A DNA stretch of 44,068 bases from Planctomycetaceae bacterium (GCA_031274255.1 JAISQK010000070.1:1-44068); one strand, 5' to 3'. Shown: positions 17,649 to 27,271, counted from the stretch's first letter. Notes: generated from the sequence alone by a model not told the origin. Made by a program: numbers and translations.

Positions 17649-19001
17649 ATGTCCGCATTGCGTCACATCCCACGAAGTCCATTGTTTTGGATATTGCTTT
17701 TTGTCATCGTTTATTGGAGTGTACCGTTCCGGCAACTTCATCGTCCCCGATTGGCAACCGACTCGGCATCCTATCTTGAGGTATCTCAAAAGATACCGGC
17801 GATTCTGTCGGGTGATGTGGACATTGAACGGACGCCTGTCTATCCGGCATTTCTCGCACTTCACCGTTTGCTTTTCGGTGAGCAGTATTATTTGTATTGG
17901 GTATTCCATTCCCAACAACTTATTATTTTGATTGCCATCATCGTCTTTTATCATCTTACAGGAAGCCTTCTGAAAAACAAGATACTTGCCGCCTTTGCAA
18001 CGTTTTGTTTTGCTGTTCATCCCCATCTTATTATTTACAATATTTCCATTTTAACGGAATCCCTGTCGATTTCCTGTCTGATATTTTTTGTCTATCTGTT
18101 AGTTATCTATTATCGCAAGCCGACATTTCTCAAAGCGTTTTTATCCGGTTTTGGTGTTTTTCTGCTGATTATGCTGCGTCCGGCATTTTTGATACTTCTG
18201 CCGATCTTCATTTTGTTTTGGACATGCCGATTATTGTTTGTTCACGAAACAAGAAAAAAGGACGTTGTTGGTCTTATCACTATATTTGTGGCTTTCGGAC
18301 TTGTCCTCGGATACTGTTATCAGGTCGACAAAAAGTGCGGTATTTTCAATCTTACCATTGCTTCCGCGTTCAATCAATTTCATTGTGTCGTACAGTCAGG
18401 ATTGTATCAAAATGGAAGTGACTCGAAAATCAACCGTCTCATTATACAGACGATAGAGGAGTTCAAAAGAGAATACCCTGATAAACTAAAGGATCCCAAC
18501 TGGCTGCTCGCCGCTCACGGAATGGGGGATGAATCCGATCCGCTCCTCTATCTGCGCGAATCATGGAAACGAAACGGCATTGAACTGTCCCATGAACAAA
18601 AAAACCTTTACGCAATACAAACCATCAAGGCCAATAAACCTGCCTATATTAAATATCTTTTTCAAAAAATCATTTTTTTGAAAGGGGTTGGTTATCCTAT
18701 CAAATTTATGTATGTCTATATTTTACTTCTGTTGAATTTTTTTCTAATATTTGCTTCCTTAAAGCGGTATTCATGGAGTGAAATCATCCTTCACATAACA
18801 CTGTTTTTGATACCGGCAGGAGCTTATTTCACAGCGATTGCCGGTTCACATGCGGAATATGAACGGTTGGTTCTCCCTGTTTTTCCTTTGGTGGTTCTTC
18901 TGTTGTTTTTTGTTATTGATCATTTCACCCGGTGGCAATTTGTACATGATGAAATTTCCGGAAGAAGAAAAATCACCGTTGACATTTTATTGCAGAAATA
19001 A
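17649..19001 (+). CDS. Polytopic membrane protein, GT-C glycosyltransferase-like (copy 1 of 3)
   Basis: A 450-residue membrane protein with about ten hydrophobic segments, first at residues 11-25. An acidic residue in the first outer loop (Asp38 in 'TDSASYLEVSQ') followed by 'TPVYPAFLALHRLLFGE', and later 'TESLSISC' and 'MLRPAFLIL', resemble ArnT/PMT-type GT-C enzymes that use polyprenyl-phosphate sugars. I chose the ATG at 17649 because it gives the same length and start as the two following copies; an upstream in-frame start at 17541 would overlap the FAD gene by about 95 bp. Copies are similar along their length, with the C-terminal 26 residues identical to copy 2. Confidence 0.72.
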   Translation: MSALRHIPRSPLFWILLFVIVYWSVPFRQLHRPRLATDSASYLEVSQKIPAILSGDVDIERTPVYPAFLALHRLLFGEQYYLYWVFHSQQLIILIAIIVFYHLTGSLLKNKILAAFATFCFAVHPHLIIYNISILTESLSISCLIFFVYLLVIYYRKPTFLKAFLSGFGVFLLIMLRPAFLILLPIFILFWTCRLLFVHETRKKDVVGLITIFVAFGLVLGYCYQVDKKCGIFNLTIASAFNQFHCVVQSGLYQNGSDSKINRLIIQTIEEFKREYPDKLKDPNWLLAAHGMGDESDPLLYLRESWKRNGIELSHEQKNLYAIQTIKANKPAYIKYLFQKIIFLKGVGYPIKFMYVYILLLLNFFLIFASLKRYSWSEIILHITLFLIPAGAYFTAIAGSHAEYERLVLPVFPLVVLLLFFVIDHFTRWQFVHDEISGRRKITVDILLQK

Positions 19002-19028
19002 AAAACTTTTCACGCAAAGAAAGAAACT
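18915..19028 (+). repeat. 114-bp direct repeat, unit A (matches 20300-20413)
   Basis: The 3' end of copy 1 and the spacer before copy 2 are identical by eye to 20300-20413 at an offset of 1385 bp; after one mismatch the identity continues for about 24 bp into the next ATG and N-terminal codons. It contains the 3' coding end, the stop codon and the ribosome-site region. Confidence 0.85.
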
Positions 19029-19030
19029 TC

Positions 19031-20386
19031 ATGTTCACCACATTACGCCGCATCCCACGAAGTCCATTGTTTTGGATATTGCTTTTTGTCACCGTTTACC
19101 GGTTCGGGCTTTCCTTTTTTTACAGTGAACCGAAATTTTTTGGGGATACGTTATCCTATATTACGGCATCCCAAAATCTTACATCCCTCCGGCATGGTGA
19201 TGTGGATGTTCTCCGTCCGCCTGTTTATCCGGCTTTTATCGCTGTTCATCGAATGATCTTCGGCGAGGAACATTTGTTGGAATGGATTGTGCGTACCCAA
19301 CAATTGATTTCGTGGTTGTCTGTTATCGCACTCTACTATACCGGTATGAATCTCTTCAAAAATAAAATACTGGTGATATTGGCCACACTTTGTTTTGCTT
19401 TAAACACCGGTGTCTCCTATTTCAATGTTTCGATTTTGTCGGAATCTCCGGCGGTTTCCGGTATTATTTTTCTGATGGCACTTTTGATTTCCTATCTTCG
19501 TCATCCGACATTTCTTAAAGCGTTTTTATTGGGAATAACAGTGTTTTTGTTGATTATGCTGCGTCCGGCGTTTCTGGTATTTTTGCCGGTTTTCCTCCTG
19601 TTTTGGGGATGCCGGTTATTGTTTGTCCGAAAAATGCGGAAAAAAGACGCAATGGGACTTGTCACAACACTTGCCGGATTGTTTCTGGTTTTGGGATACT
19701 GCCACTTGAACAGCAAAAAATGCGGTGTTTTCACTCTCACAGTGGCCTCACCGAATAACCAGTTTGTTTGTATGTTGCAATCCGGATTGTATCAAAAGGA
19801 TAATACGGAAATCAGTTGTCGCACACAATCCGCAATGGAAGAATATCGTAAGCAGTATTGGTATATTACTGACGCAGAGCCGAATTGGTTGCTTCTTGCA
19901 GACGGTATCGGCTTTGATGACCCCATAAATTTCAGAGACCGTGTCTGGGCAAGAGAGGGATTCCATGTCTCTACAGAACAAAAGAACATTTACGTCACTC
20001 AAATGATTAAGAAAAACAAAATAGCTTATGCCGAATACCTGTTGAAAAAAACGGTCATGCTCGGTTTGAATACCGGTCGTTTTATAAAATTTGCCTTTGT
20101 TTATGCCCTGATTTTACTGGATTTTTTTGTAATCCTTCTTTTTATGAAACGATCTCCTGTCAATCAAACACTCTTTTTGACGGTTCTATGGATGATCGTT
20201 ACCGGAGGTTTTGTTACGGCGATTGTCGGTTCGCATGCGGAATACGAACGGCTGGTTTTTCCTGTCAGTTCACTGGTTATTCTCATGTTCTTCTCCGTCA
20301 TTGATCATTTCACCCGGTGGCAATTTGTACATGATGAAATTTCCGGAAGAAGAAAAATCACCGTTGACATTTTATTGCAGAAATAA
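19031..20386 (+). CDS. Polytopic membrane protein, GT-C glycosyltransferase-like (copy 2 of 3)
   Basis: A 451-residue paralogue of the preceding gene with the same layout: N-terminal membrane segment, Asp39 in 'GDTLSYITASQ', 'RPPVYPAFIAVHRMIFGEE', a central conserved block 'PTFLKAFLLGITVFLL' with 'MLRPAFLVFLP', and the C-terminal 'HFTRWQFVHDEISGRRK'. The central soluble-loop region (about 240-340) differs most between copies, which could reflect different acceptor or donor sugars. The start lies 29 bp after copy 1 in a conserved spacer. Confidence 0.72.
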   Translation: MFTTLRRIPRSPLFWILLFVTVYRFGLSFFYSEPKFFGDTLSYITASQNLTSLRHGDVDVLRPPVYPAFIAVHRMIFGEEHLLEWIVRTQQLISWLSVIALYYTGMNLFKNKILVILATLCFALNTGVSYFNVSILSESPAVSGIIFLMALLISYLRHPTFLKAFLLGITVFLLIMLRPAFLVFLPVFLLFWGCRLLFVRKMRKKDAMGLVTTLAGLFLVLGYCHLNSKKCGVFTLTVASPNNQFVCMLQSGLYQKDNTEISCRTQSAMEEYRKQYWYITDAEPNWLLLADGIGFDDPINFRDRVWAREGFHVSTEQKNIYVTQMIKKNKIAYAEYLLKKTVMLGLNTGRFIKFAFVYALILLDFFVILLFMKRSPVNQTLFLTVLWMIVTGGFVTAIVGSHAEYERLVFPVSSLVILMFFSVIDHFTRWQFVHDEISGRRKITVDILLQK

Positions 20387-20413
20387 AAAACTTTTCACGC
20401 AAAGAAAGAAACT
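20300..20413 (+). repeat. 114-bp direct repeat, unit B (matches 18915-19028)
   Basis: Second copy of the identical segment, at the end of the second paralogue and its spacer. The perfect identity contrasts with the diverged gene centres, which points to recent duplication or gene conversion at the ends. Confidence 0.85.
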
Positions 20414-20415
20414 CC

Positions 20416-21771
20416 ATGTTCACCACATTACGCCGCATCATACGAAATCCATTGTTTTGGATATTGCTTTTTGTCGTCATTTATTGGGGAGTATTGTCTC
20501 TCAAGTTCAATCAGCCGCAAATCGGAGGAGACACTCCGTTATATCTTGAGATTTCAGAGGACATCCGGCCTGTTTTGTGCGGGGACGAAGATATTGTCCG
20601 GACGCCTGTTTATCCGGTGTTTCTCGCTCTTCATCGGAAACTTTTCGGTAATGAACATTTTTTGGAATGGACTGTCCGTTCCCAAATGCTTCTTTCGCTG
20701 ATTGCCATCGTTGTTTTTTATTACCTCGCAAAAAGTCTTTTGAAAAACAATATTCTCGCCACTTTCACCGCATTGGGATTTGCAGGCAATCTTTTCATTG
20801 CACACGGTAATACCGTGATTATGACGGAGTCGCTTGCCATTTCCGGTATCGTCTTTCTTGCGGCGATACTGGTTTCCCACCATCATAAGCCGACATTTCT
20901 CAAAGCGTTTTTATTGGGAATAACAGTGTTTTTGTTGATTATGCTGCGTCCGGCATTTTTGATACTTCTGCCGATCTTCATTTTGTTTTGGGCATGCCGG
21001 TTGTTGTTTGTCCGTAAAACATGGAAGAAAGAGATTGCCGGTCTTATCACAATCTTTGCGATGGCCGGGCTTGTTCTCGGATACTGTCATTTGATTCGGC
21101 AAAAGAGCGGCGTTTTCAATCTCACCGTGATTGCGCCGCTGAATCAGTTTACGCGTGTCATTCAATCGGGACTCTATCAGAATGGAAGCGACCCGGAAAT
21201 CAACCGCCATATTCAGTCTGCAATCGAGGAATATCAACAGCAGTATCCTGTCTATATCAAACACCATCCCTATTGGTTGTTCCGCGCTCCCGGTTGGGAT
21301 GGTGAAAACGATCCGATTTTTTACATGTCCAAAGTGTGGGAAAGAGAAGGATACGGTCTTTCCACAAAACAAAAATGCGACTACGCGACGCAAACCATCA
21401 CGGCGAACAAACTGGCTTACATCAAGTATCTGCTCAAAAAGACGATTGTCGAGGGATATTTTTCCGGACGGTTATTGAAGTTTTGCTGGGTTTACGGTTT
21501 GCTCCTTGTTGATTTTCTTACGATCTTGTTTTTCCTGAAACGCTTTTCCGCGAGTCAAACGATTTGCCATGTGATATTGAGTCTGATTGTCGCAGGCTGC
21601 TATTTCACCGCCATTGCCGGAGGGCAAGCGGAGTACGAACGGTTGGTTCTGCCGGTTTATCCGTTGACGGTTCTCCTGTTTTTTTCCGTCATCGACCGTT
21701 TCACTCAATGGCGATTTGTACAGGATCCCGATTCCGCCAAACGGAAAATCACCATTGACATTTCGCCGTAA
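20416..21771 (+). CDS. Polytopic membrane protein, GT-C glycosyltransferase-like (copy 3 of 3)
   Basis: A 451-residue third paralogue. The N-terminus 'MFTTLRRI' is shared with copy 2; Asp39 lies in 'GDTPLYLEISE'; then 'RTPVYPVFLALHRKLFGNE' and 'PTFLKAFLLGITVFLL'. The C-terminus diverges ('QWRFVQDPDSAKRKITIDISP') from copies 1 and 2. The stretch 'PAFLILLPIFILFW' is closer to copy 1 than to copy 2, so the copies look mosaic. It is the last gene of the operon; a weak inverted repeat (ACGGG...CCCGT, about 21769-21800) without a T-run follows. Confidence 0.72.
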   Translation: MFTTLRRIIRNPLFWILLFVVIYWGVLSLKFNQPQIGGDTPLYLEISEDIRPVLCGDEDIVRTPVYPVFLALHRKLFGNEHFLEWTVRSQMLLSLIAIVVFYYLAKSLLKNNILATFTALGFAGNLFIAHGNTVIMTESLAISGIVFLAAILVSHHHKPTFLKAFLLGITVFLLIMLRPAFLILLPIFILFWACRLLFVRKTWKKEIAGLITIFAMAGLVLGYCHLIRQKSGVFNLTVIAPLNQFTRVIQSGLYQNGSDPEINRHIQSAIEEYQQQYPVYIKHHPYWLFRAPGWDGENDPIFYMSKVWEREGYGLSTKQKCDYATQTITANKLAYIKYLLKKTIVEGYFSGRLLKFCWVYGLLLVDFLTILFFLKRFSASQTICHVILSLIVAGCYFTAIAGGQAEYERLVLPVYPLTVLLFFSVIDRFTQWRFVQDPDSAKRKITIDISP

Positions 21772-22009
21772 CGGGTATTATCGCTGGATATTATCCCGTA
21801 ACAGGTCAAACTTTCATTTCGCTCTCCACAAACCACATCGCTAAGTCACTGCGTATAAATAACTTGACACATAATGCCATACCGGAGGCATGGAAAACGA
21901 GTCCATTTGGAACCGAAAACACACACAAATATCGCCGTTGGTTTGGTCAAGGAATCGCAATCCCCCAACACAAAAGAACCTATTGATTCCAATTAAAAAA
22001 ATGATATAT

Positions 22010-22128
22010 TAGACTTGTTCCAAAACTTGAAAAAGAGTGTAATGGGGTTTTAGTTTTGTTAACGGATTTTCATAAAAAACTAATCTGTAAAATCTGTTGA
22101 CAATAACAACAATAATGGAACAAGTCTA
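22010..22128. mobile_element. MITE-like element with 13-bp perfect terminal inverted repeats
   Basis: TAGACTTGTTCCA at 22010-22022 and its exact complement TGGAACAAGTCTA at 22116-22128 bound a 119-bp AT-rich, non-coding segment. If the outer TA is counted as a target duplication, the repeats are 11 bp flanked by TA, as in elements moved by IS5- or IS630/Tc1-type transposases. It lies in the 394-bp gene-free gap 21772-22165 and ends 37 bp before the UroD-family start, so it may supply promoter sequence (TTGACA at 22097-22102). Confidence 0.6.
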
Positions 22129-22165
22129 TTAAAAAACAGCATCTTCCAACTTTCACATCTCAAAA

Positions 22166-23206
22166 ATGACAAAACGTGACATTATCTATTTAGTTCTGAA
22201 CGGGCAGAAGCCGCCTTATGTTCCTTGGTCTTTTTCTTTTACTGTTGAGGCGGCGGAGAAATTGAGGGATTATTATGGGGTGGAGAGTGTTGAGGATATT
22301 GAGACACCGCTTGAAAATCATATTCTTGGATTGGGGAGTGATATTGGTTTTTTTGAGGATCTCGGCAACGATATTTTTCAAGATTATTTTGGTGTCAAAT
22401 GGGATCGCCGCGCGGACAAGGATATTGGCATTCCCGCCGAAGTCGTTCTCAAAGAACCGACATTGACCGGTTACGAATTTCCCAACCCGACTCATCCACG
22501 TTTTTTTGCGGATATTGAAGCGAAGATTGAAAAATATCCGGATCGTTTTCGGTTGTTTCGTCTTGGTTTTTCGTTGTATGAGCGGGCTTGGACGCTCCGC
22601 GGCATGGAGAATCTGTTGATGGATTTTGTCATGCACCCTGATTTTGTCCATCAATTACTCGGACAAATTGCCGACTACAATATCGCTCAAGTTCGTGCGG
22701 CGTGTCAATATGATATTGACGCTGTTTATTTCGGTGACGATTGGGGGCAACAAAAGGGGCTGATTATGGGACCGAAAATCTGGCGGCAATTCATCAAACC
22801 GCAATTAGAGAGAATGTACAACACCGTTCGGAAAGAATGCGGCAAGTACCAGTTTATTCATAGTTGCGGGCAAGTTGATTCGCTTTTTGATGATTTGGTA
22901 ACGATTGGTTTGAACTGCTTTAATCCGTTCCAACCTGAGGTCATGGATGTTTGTTCGCTTCTTCCAAAGTATCGCGGTCGGCTCACGTTTCATGGCGGAC
23001 TTTCAACTCAAAGAACGTTGCCGTTTGGCACAGTTGAAGATGTTCGCAATGAGACGCGGCGTTTGTTGGCGTTGGGGGCGGAGGGGAGTTACATTTTGTC
23101 GCCGGCGCACGCGGTCGAAGGCGATGTGCCGCTCGAAAATATGCTCGCCTTCATCGAAGAAACGCAAAACCAACCCCAATACCGAATATTGTTTCCGAAC
23201 AAATAA
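22166..23206 (+). CDS. Uroporphyrinogen decarboxylase (UroD/MtaA)-family protein
   Basis: A 346-residue TIM-barrel protein of the UroD superfamily. Signature segments are 'VYFGDDWGQQKGLIMGP', 'KYQFIHSCGQVDSLFDDL', 'LNCFNPFQPEVMD', 'LTFHGGLSTQRTLPFGT' and 'GSYILSPAHAV'. The His and Cys in 'HSCG' are where MtaA-type methyltransferases bind zinc, and the sequence resembles these more than haem-pathway HemE. Similar proteins are abundant in Planctomycetes carbohydrate and methoxyl-compound loci, where their substrate is usually unknown. No neighbouring corrinoid protein is present. No clear ribosome site; the promoter may lie in the inverted-repeat element upstream. Confidence 0.82.
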   Translation: MTKRDIIYLVLNGQKPPYVPWSFSFTVEAAEKLRDYYGVESVEDIETPLENHILGLGSDIGFFEDLGNDIFQDYFGVKWDRRADKDIGIPAEVVLKEPTLTGYEFPNPTHPRFFADIEAKIEKYPDRFRLFRLGFSLYERAWTLRGMENLLMDFVMHPDFVHQLLGQIADYNIAQVRAACQYDIDAVYFGDDWGQQKGLIMGPKIWRQFIKPQLERMYNTVRKECGKYQFIHSCGQVDSLFDDLVTIGLNCFNPFQPEVMDVCSLLPKYRGRLTFHGGLSTQRTLPFGTVEDVRNETRRLLALGAEGSYILSPAHAVEGDVPLENMLAFIEETQNQPQYRILFPNK

Positions 23207-23606
23207 CCTCCTGTTTATTTGTTGGAAATTTTTCAATTTTATTATTTCAACACTTCAAGGAGTAAAACAAAAATGCAACGAGTACGACAAAGTTCTGTAA
23301 TTACGGTTGTATTGATTTAGGTTAGCGTAACGGCGATATTATTTACCATGAAGTTATACAGCGTAAGGTAGGCAACCGTTTGCCGAACTTTCTTGGTGAA
23401 TCGTGTCGGCTTTGGCCGACAGAACCATCAAGGCGGTTTTCGCTTTTTCGTCGGCTTCGCCGACGCGAGCGCTAGCCGAGTAATCACCTACATTCTTTGG
23501 TGTTCCGTTTCTGCTCGTTCTGTTTTTTAACGTACAATGACACGGGCGGGGATGTCCGCGTCATTGCAGAACTTGGTACTGTGCTATTGTCTATCATGGA
23601 CAATTT
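23207..23606. other. Intergenic region with strong hairpins
   Basis: 400 bp without a supported gene. Two compact stems occur: 23404-23421 (TGTCGGC-TTTG-GCCGACA) and 23449-23465 (CGTCGGC-TTC-GCCGACG). They share the GTCGGC/GCCGAC arms, so could also pair with each other. A further imperfect stem (ATGAC...GTCAT) lies near 23537-23565. The genes on both sides converge here, so bidirectional termination is the simplest reading; a small repeat family is the alternative. Confidence 0.5.
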
Positions 23607-26600
23607 TCAAAAATTCTCTTTTGCTTTTTCCGGAGCATAACGAACAATGACGGGGTGTTGTTTCAGGTTGAACATTGCCCGAAGTTCGTTCATCATTTTT
23701 TCCGGCGTTTTGTTACCCGGAAATGCAGAAAGTTGACCCGCATAAGTGATGAAATGGGATCGCAGCGGAGACGATTCGATCCCTACGCCGCCTTGCAAAC
23801 CACCCGGTCCAATGACAAAAGTTGACGCTTCTTCCGGCGTAATCAGTCCGAGTATTTGCGATGCCGCATTGGATTTCAAGCCCCAAAAAACGTTCTTTTC
23901 CCGAACCTGCTTGTCTTGAACCGGTGACGAATCTGTTTTGCCGTTTGAAAATAAAAACGTTCCTTGGTTTCGGGACGGAACAAAATTTTCAGGTGAATCA
24001 AAATCCCAATAGTAATCAGTCGCACCTGAAAGCAATACTTCGACAAGCGGCAAACCGGCATAAACGGTAACCGTTTTAAAAAGTTCCCCATCTCGGTAAC
24101 AACCGTAACGAACCATCGCAGAACCTGAATTGAGGCAGCGCAACTCAAACTTCGCAGAACGAATCTCGCCGTTGATGTCGGAAAAACCGTGATAACTATT
24201 CTCGCCGCGGTCAGTCAAATCAACATGGTCGGCATCTTTGAGCAACCACTTGTAAATGTGACCTCCTTCCGTTCCAAGCAGGATTTTGATTCGGTCATTC
24301 TCAATCCATTTTGAACCGTTTGTTCCGTCCGTTGTCGTAACGGCACCGGAAATCGGCGATTCTTTTTCAAGCCCGAAATAAACGTGAATCTTTGCTTCTT
24401 GGGAATTTTTCGGAACAAGAAGAATCAGACGGTTTTGATTTTCCGTTTTATTCGTCGTTTCCGCTTCATTAAGTTGTGCAGCGATTGGTTGGACATCGCC
24501 GTTTTCCCGTATCAAAAACGCTTGAACCGATTGGTTTCGATACGTTTCAGGAATTGACAGATTCTGTTCCACCGGAATCCACAACAATTCCGGTTCTCCT
24601 GTTTTGACGGTAAAACCAATCCGCATTGGCGAGTTGGCGCAAAGCCAGCGAGATTGCGGATTCAACGTTTCCTGTAACACTTTGTCCGGCGTTAATTTTC
24701 GTTCCCAATCGGTTTGCAAAAAATCGAGTACCGGAAGCGGCGTGTCCGTATCGTTTTTGATAAAATCGGTTCGGACCGTTTGAACCTGTTTTTTCAAATC
24801 CGCGAAATGCTGATCATAATCGTCGTACTTTTTCGTAACACGATCCAGCGAATACGGTTTGCTTTCCGTGTTCCAGATTCGGACAAATTCATCTTTTAAT
24901 GCGGAATGGGCTTTGCGGTTCCTGTCAATCCTCTGTTCGATGAGATCCAGTTCATGAACGATGCTTTGTTTTTGCTGTACATCGGCAGGATTCCACGTGC
25001 GCAATGTTTTGTAACGCCGGGCAATCTCTAATCCATCCAACCGCCGGTCGGCAATCAATCGCATCCGTCTTAAACCCAAAAGAGACGAATCAAGCAACTC
25101 CTGATTGCTTACCGCCTTTTTTTTGACCTGTTCAAGCAAATCGATTGCCTGGTTTGACAAATTGACAATGACTTCCGGATTCGGGGCTTTTACGGAATTC
25201 GCCGGAACGAAATCCCGCCGCCAAAAGACATCATTTCCCACCAAACCGTATTTCGTCTGCAACTCTTGAACGATGTCCATCGCTTTGGCGAAGTCCTCAT
25301 TCTGCACACCGAACAACACCGCACCGATACGGCGGTTGAAATCTTTGTAGTCCGTTTTTGAAGCGTTCCACGCACATTCCGCCCCCCAAGCGATGGCGTG
25401 CCAATTATAGCCGTGCAAACTTTCGCCGTCGTCTTCCCAACCGGTGTTGAGCATTCCAATCGTACCGTGTTTCAGACCCGCTTCGACGAACTTCTGAATG
25501 TTCGGAACATACTGACTTAACTCCGGCAGCATTCGGCTCCAATTGCTTTGACCGGGGCAAACAAAGAAATCGTAACCGGATTCGCTGAACGGCTTGATCC
25601 ACGCTTCGTATTTTTCAATGGTGCACGGTTCGTAATACCACCAGCACAGCATCACGACATCCTTCGGAAGTTTCTTAATTTCTTCGGGATACTTGATGAT
25701 AATATCGCCCCACATCATCATCCGCTTGTTGCGTTTCTTGACGAGTTCATAGACCCGAAGAATGTGCTGCATATACACGCCGCCGACACCGATTGTTTTT
25801 GCCAATTCAACGCTTTCCGGTTTCTCTTTCGCCAAGTCCCACGTTTCATCACAACACACGTTAAACATTTCAAACGGCACGAGCGGAAACAGTTCGGCGT
25901 AAAGCGAATCAAGAAACGGCGCAACCTTATCGCTCGTCGGCGACAGAATGTAACCCGATTCGCCCAGATGCTTGTATTCCGGCACGGAAAGAATATTCCT
26001 GCTGTGGGAAAACGACTGCTGACAACCAAGAATGTCGAGGTTGTGTTCTTTCGCAAATTGAACTGCCGTTTGCAAGTCTTCCTGTGATAAGGAACCGTCG
26101 TGCGGATAAATTTTCGGATGCTTTTTGTATTCAAACTGATTCTGCATATAATAGGTAAACAGATTGTGTTTGAATTCGCTGCCGAGTGCGATTTGTTTGA
26201 GCCACGGTTCTATTTTCGGCGACGGACCCCGCGTGATGTCATCCATCCAGCAACGCCATTTCAGCGAGGGTTCGTCCTTAATTTCCAGGCACGGCAGCGT
26301 CCCGTCCGTTAAATTGGCACGAATCAATTGCCGAAGTGTTTGTACCGCATAATAAAGACCGCGGCTTGCACCGCCCCGGCAAACGATTCCGTCCTTCGTT
26401 ACGGAAAGAGAATAGGCTTCGCCCGGATCGCTCTTTCCTTCACCCGCTTTCGCCGGAAGATCGGGAATCTTTGGCACCGTGATATTTAACCCCGTGTTGG
26501 CGCGGCACAAAATCAATTGCGGTTCGTCCGTTTCCACCGGAACCACTTTCGGTAACGGCAACTTCGCTCGTTTCAATTCCTCGGTGAGAATCGGTTCAAG

Positions 26601-26771
26601 CCGTTTCTGTTCTTGGACCGGAACACGCAGTTCCAGCGAACCGGTCAAAGCGAATTGACCGTCAACCGTTTCGATTTTCTTTGGATAAGGCACCAACGCC
26701 AAATCCGCCGAAAAAACCGGCACGGTCAAAAGAAACATTGCACAAAGGCCTAAAGATTTCAAAGTACGCAT
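23607..26771 (-). CDS. Large exported glycoside hydrolase family 20 protein (beta-N-acetylhexosaminidase-like)
   Basis: A 1054-residue secreted enzyme. The signal peptide is residues 1-21. A GH20b-like N-terminal domain ('LVPYPKKIETVDGQF', to about 165) precedes the catalytic barrel (about 170-480) with the GH20-type adjacent acids Asp308-Glu309 in 'FNVCCDETWDL' and substrate-site Trp residues in 'VVMLCWWYYEP'. A helical region (about 520-690) and a C-terminal beta-rich module (about 700-1040) make it far longer than simple hexosaminidases. GH20 enzymes release terminal GlcNAc/GalNAc with substrate-assisted catalysis; exact sugar and linkage are not determinable here. Last gene of the DUF1559-lipoprotein-GH20 operon, 32 bp after the lipoprotein gene. 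Confidence 0.82.
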   Translation of the reverse strand: MRTLKSLGLCAMFLLTVPVFSADLALVPYPKKIETVDGQFALTGSLELRVPVQEQKRLEPILTEELKRAKLPLPKVVPVETDEPQLILCRANTGLNITVPKIPDLPAKAGEGKSDPGEAYSLSVTKDGIVCRGGASRGLYYAVQTLRQLIRANLTDGTLPCLEIKDEPSLKWRCWMDDITRGPSPKIEPWLKQIALGSEFKHNLFTYYMQNQFEYKKHPKIYPHDGSLSQEDLQTAVQFAKEHNLDILGCQQSFSHSRNILSVPEYKHLGESGYILSPTSDKVAPFLDSLYAELFPLVPFEMFNVCCDETWDLAKEKPESVELAKTIGVGGVYMQHILRVYELVKKRNKRMMMWGDIIIKYPEEIKKLPKDVVMLCWWYYEPCTIEKYEAWIKPFSESGYDFFVCPGQSNWSRMLPELSQYVPNIQKFVEAGLKHGTIGMLNTGWEDDGESLHGYNWHAIAWGAECAWNASKTDYKDFNRRIGAVLFGVQNEDFAKAMDIVQELQTKYGLVGNDVFWRRDFVPANSVKAPNPEVIVNLSNQAIDLLEQVKKKAVSNQELLDSSLLGLRRMRLIADRRLDGLEIARRYKTLRTWNPADVQQKQSIVHELDLIEQRIDRNRKAHSALKDEFVRIWNTESKPYSLDRVTKKYDDYDQHFADLKKQVQTVRTDFIKNDTDTPLPVLDFLQTDWERKLTPDKVLQETLNPQSRWLCANSPMRIGFTVKTGEPELLWIPVEQNLSIPETYRNQSVQAFLIRENGDVQPIAAQLNEAETTNKTENQNRLILLVPKNSQEAKIHVYFGLEKESPISGAVTTTDGTNGSKWIENDRIKILLGTEGGHIYKWLLKDADHVDLTDRGENSYHGFSDINGEIRSAKFELRCLNSGSAMVRYGCYRDGELFKTVTVYAGLPLVEVLLSGATDYYWDFDSPENFVPSRNQGTFLFSNGKTDSSPVQDKQVREKNVFWGLKSNAASQILGLITPEEASTFVIGPGGLQGGVGIESSPLRSHFITYAGQLSAFPGNKTPEKMMNELRAMFNLKQHPVIVRYAPEKAKENF

Positions 26772-26803
26772 GTTGTTTTCCTTGTAAAAAGAGGAGTGAG
26801 TTG

Positions 26804-27271
26804 TTAATCTTGCAGTTCGTATTTTAACGTCTTGTTTCCTTTGATTTCCAGCGTGATTTCCAAAGGCGTGGTTTGGGCGTCGGCGTATTTTTCCGGGAGA
26901 TGGTTATGACTTTTGGGAACCGGTGTCGGTCGACCGCGCCGGAAAAATTCCTGCGTTTCCTCAAAGGTATAAACTTTTTCAGGAATATTTTTTGTGATCA
27001 CAACCTTGTATTTTCCGGGAAACACACCATCTTTCGGCTGAAGCGTCATCATCACAAACTTTCCGTTGACGTCGGTTTCAGCGGAAGCGGGACGCTGTTC
27101 AGGAACGTTGGCCCCGCCATCCGGCACGAACAATACCAACGCTCCTTCCACCGGCTTCCCGTCATAAAGGACAACACCCGAAGCCGGAGCAAGACCGGAC
27201 AAACCGTTTTGAGTACAGCCGGCGGGAAACAAAACGATCAAACCTATCAAAAGAATATTATATCGGTTCAT
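26804..27271 (-). CDS. Lipoprotein with carboxypeptidase-regulatory-like fold
   Basis: A 155-residue protein. The N-terminal signal peptide ends in the lipobox 'LFPAGC' with the lipidated Cys at about residue 19. A transthyretin/carboxypeptidase-regulatory-like beta domain follows: 'ASGVVLYDGKPVEGALVLFVPDGG', 'SAETDVNGKFVMMTLQPKDG' and 'GKYKVVITK'. Such small lipoproteins follow DUF1559 genes very often in Planctomycetes; their role is unknown and may be surface attachment or periplasmic assembly. 55 bp after the DUF1559 stop and 32 bp before the GH20 start, so co-transcribed. Confidence 0.82.
   Translation of the reverse strand: MNRYNILLIGLIVLFPAGCTQNGLSGLAPASGVVLYDGKPVEGALVLFVPDGGANVPEQRPASAETDVNGKFVMMTLQPKDGVFPGKYKVVITKNIPEKVYTFEETQEFFRRGRPTPVPKSHNHLPEKYADAQTTPLEITLEIKGNKTLKYELQD

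Noticed and set aside
22166-23206. Haem-pathway HemE
   Set aside because: The sequence keeps the UroD fold but has MtaA-like HSCG and GGLS segments and no other haem gene nearby.
23404-23465. CRISPR-like repeat pair
   Set aside because: Only two short hairpins with shared arms and no regular spacers; more like terminators or a small palindromic repeat.
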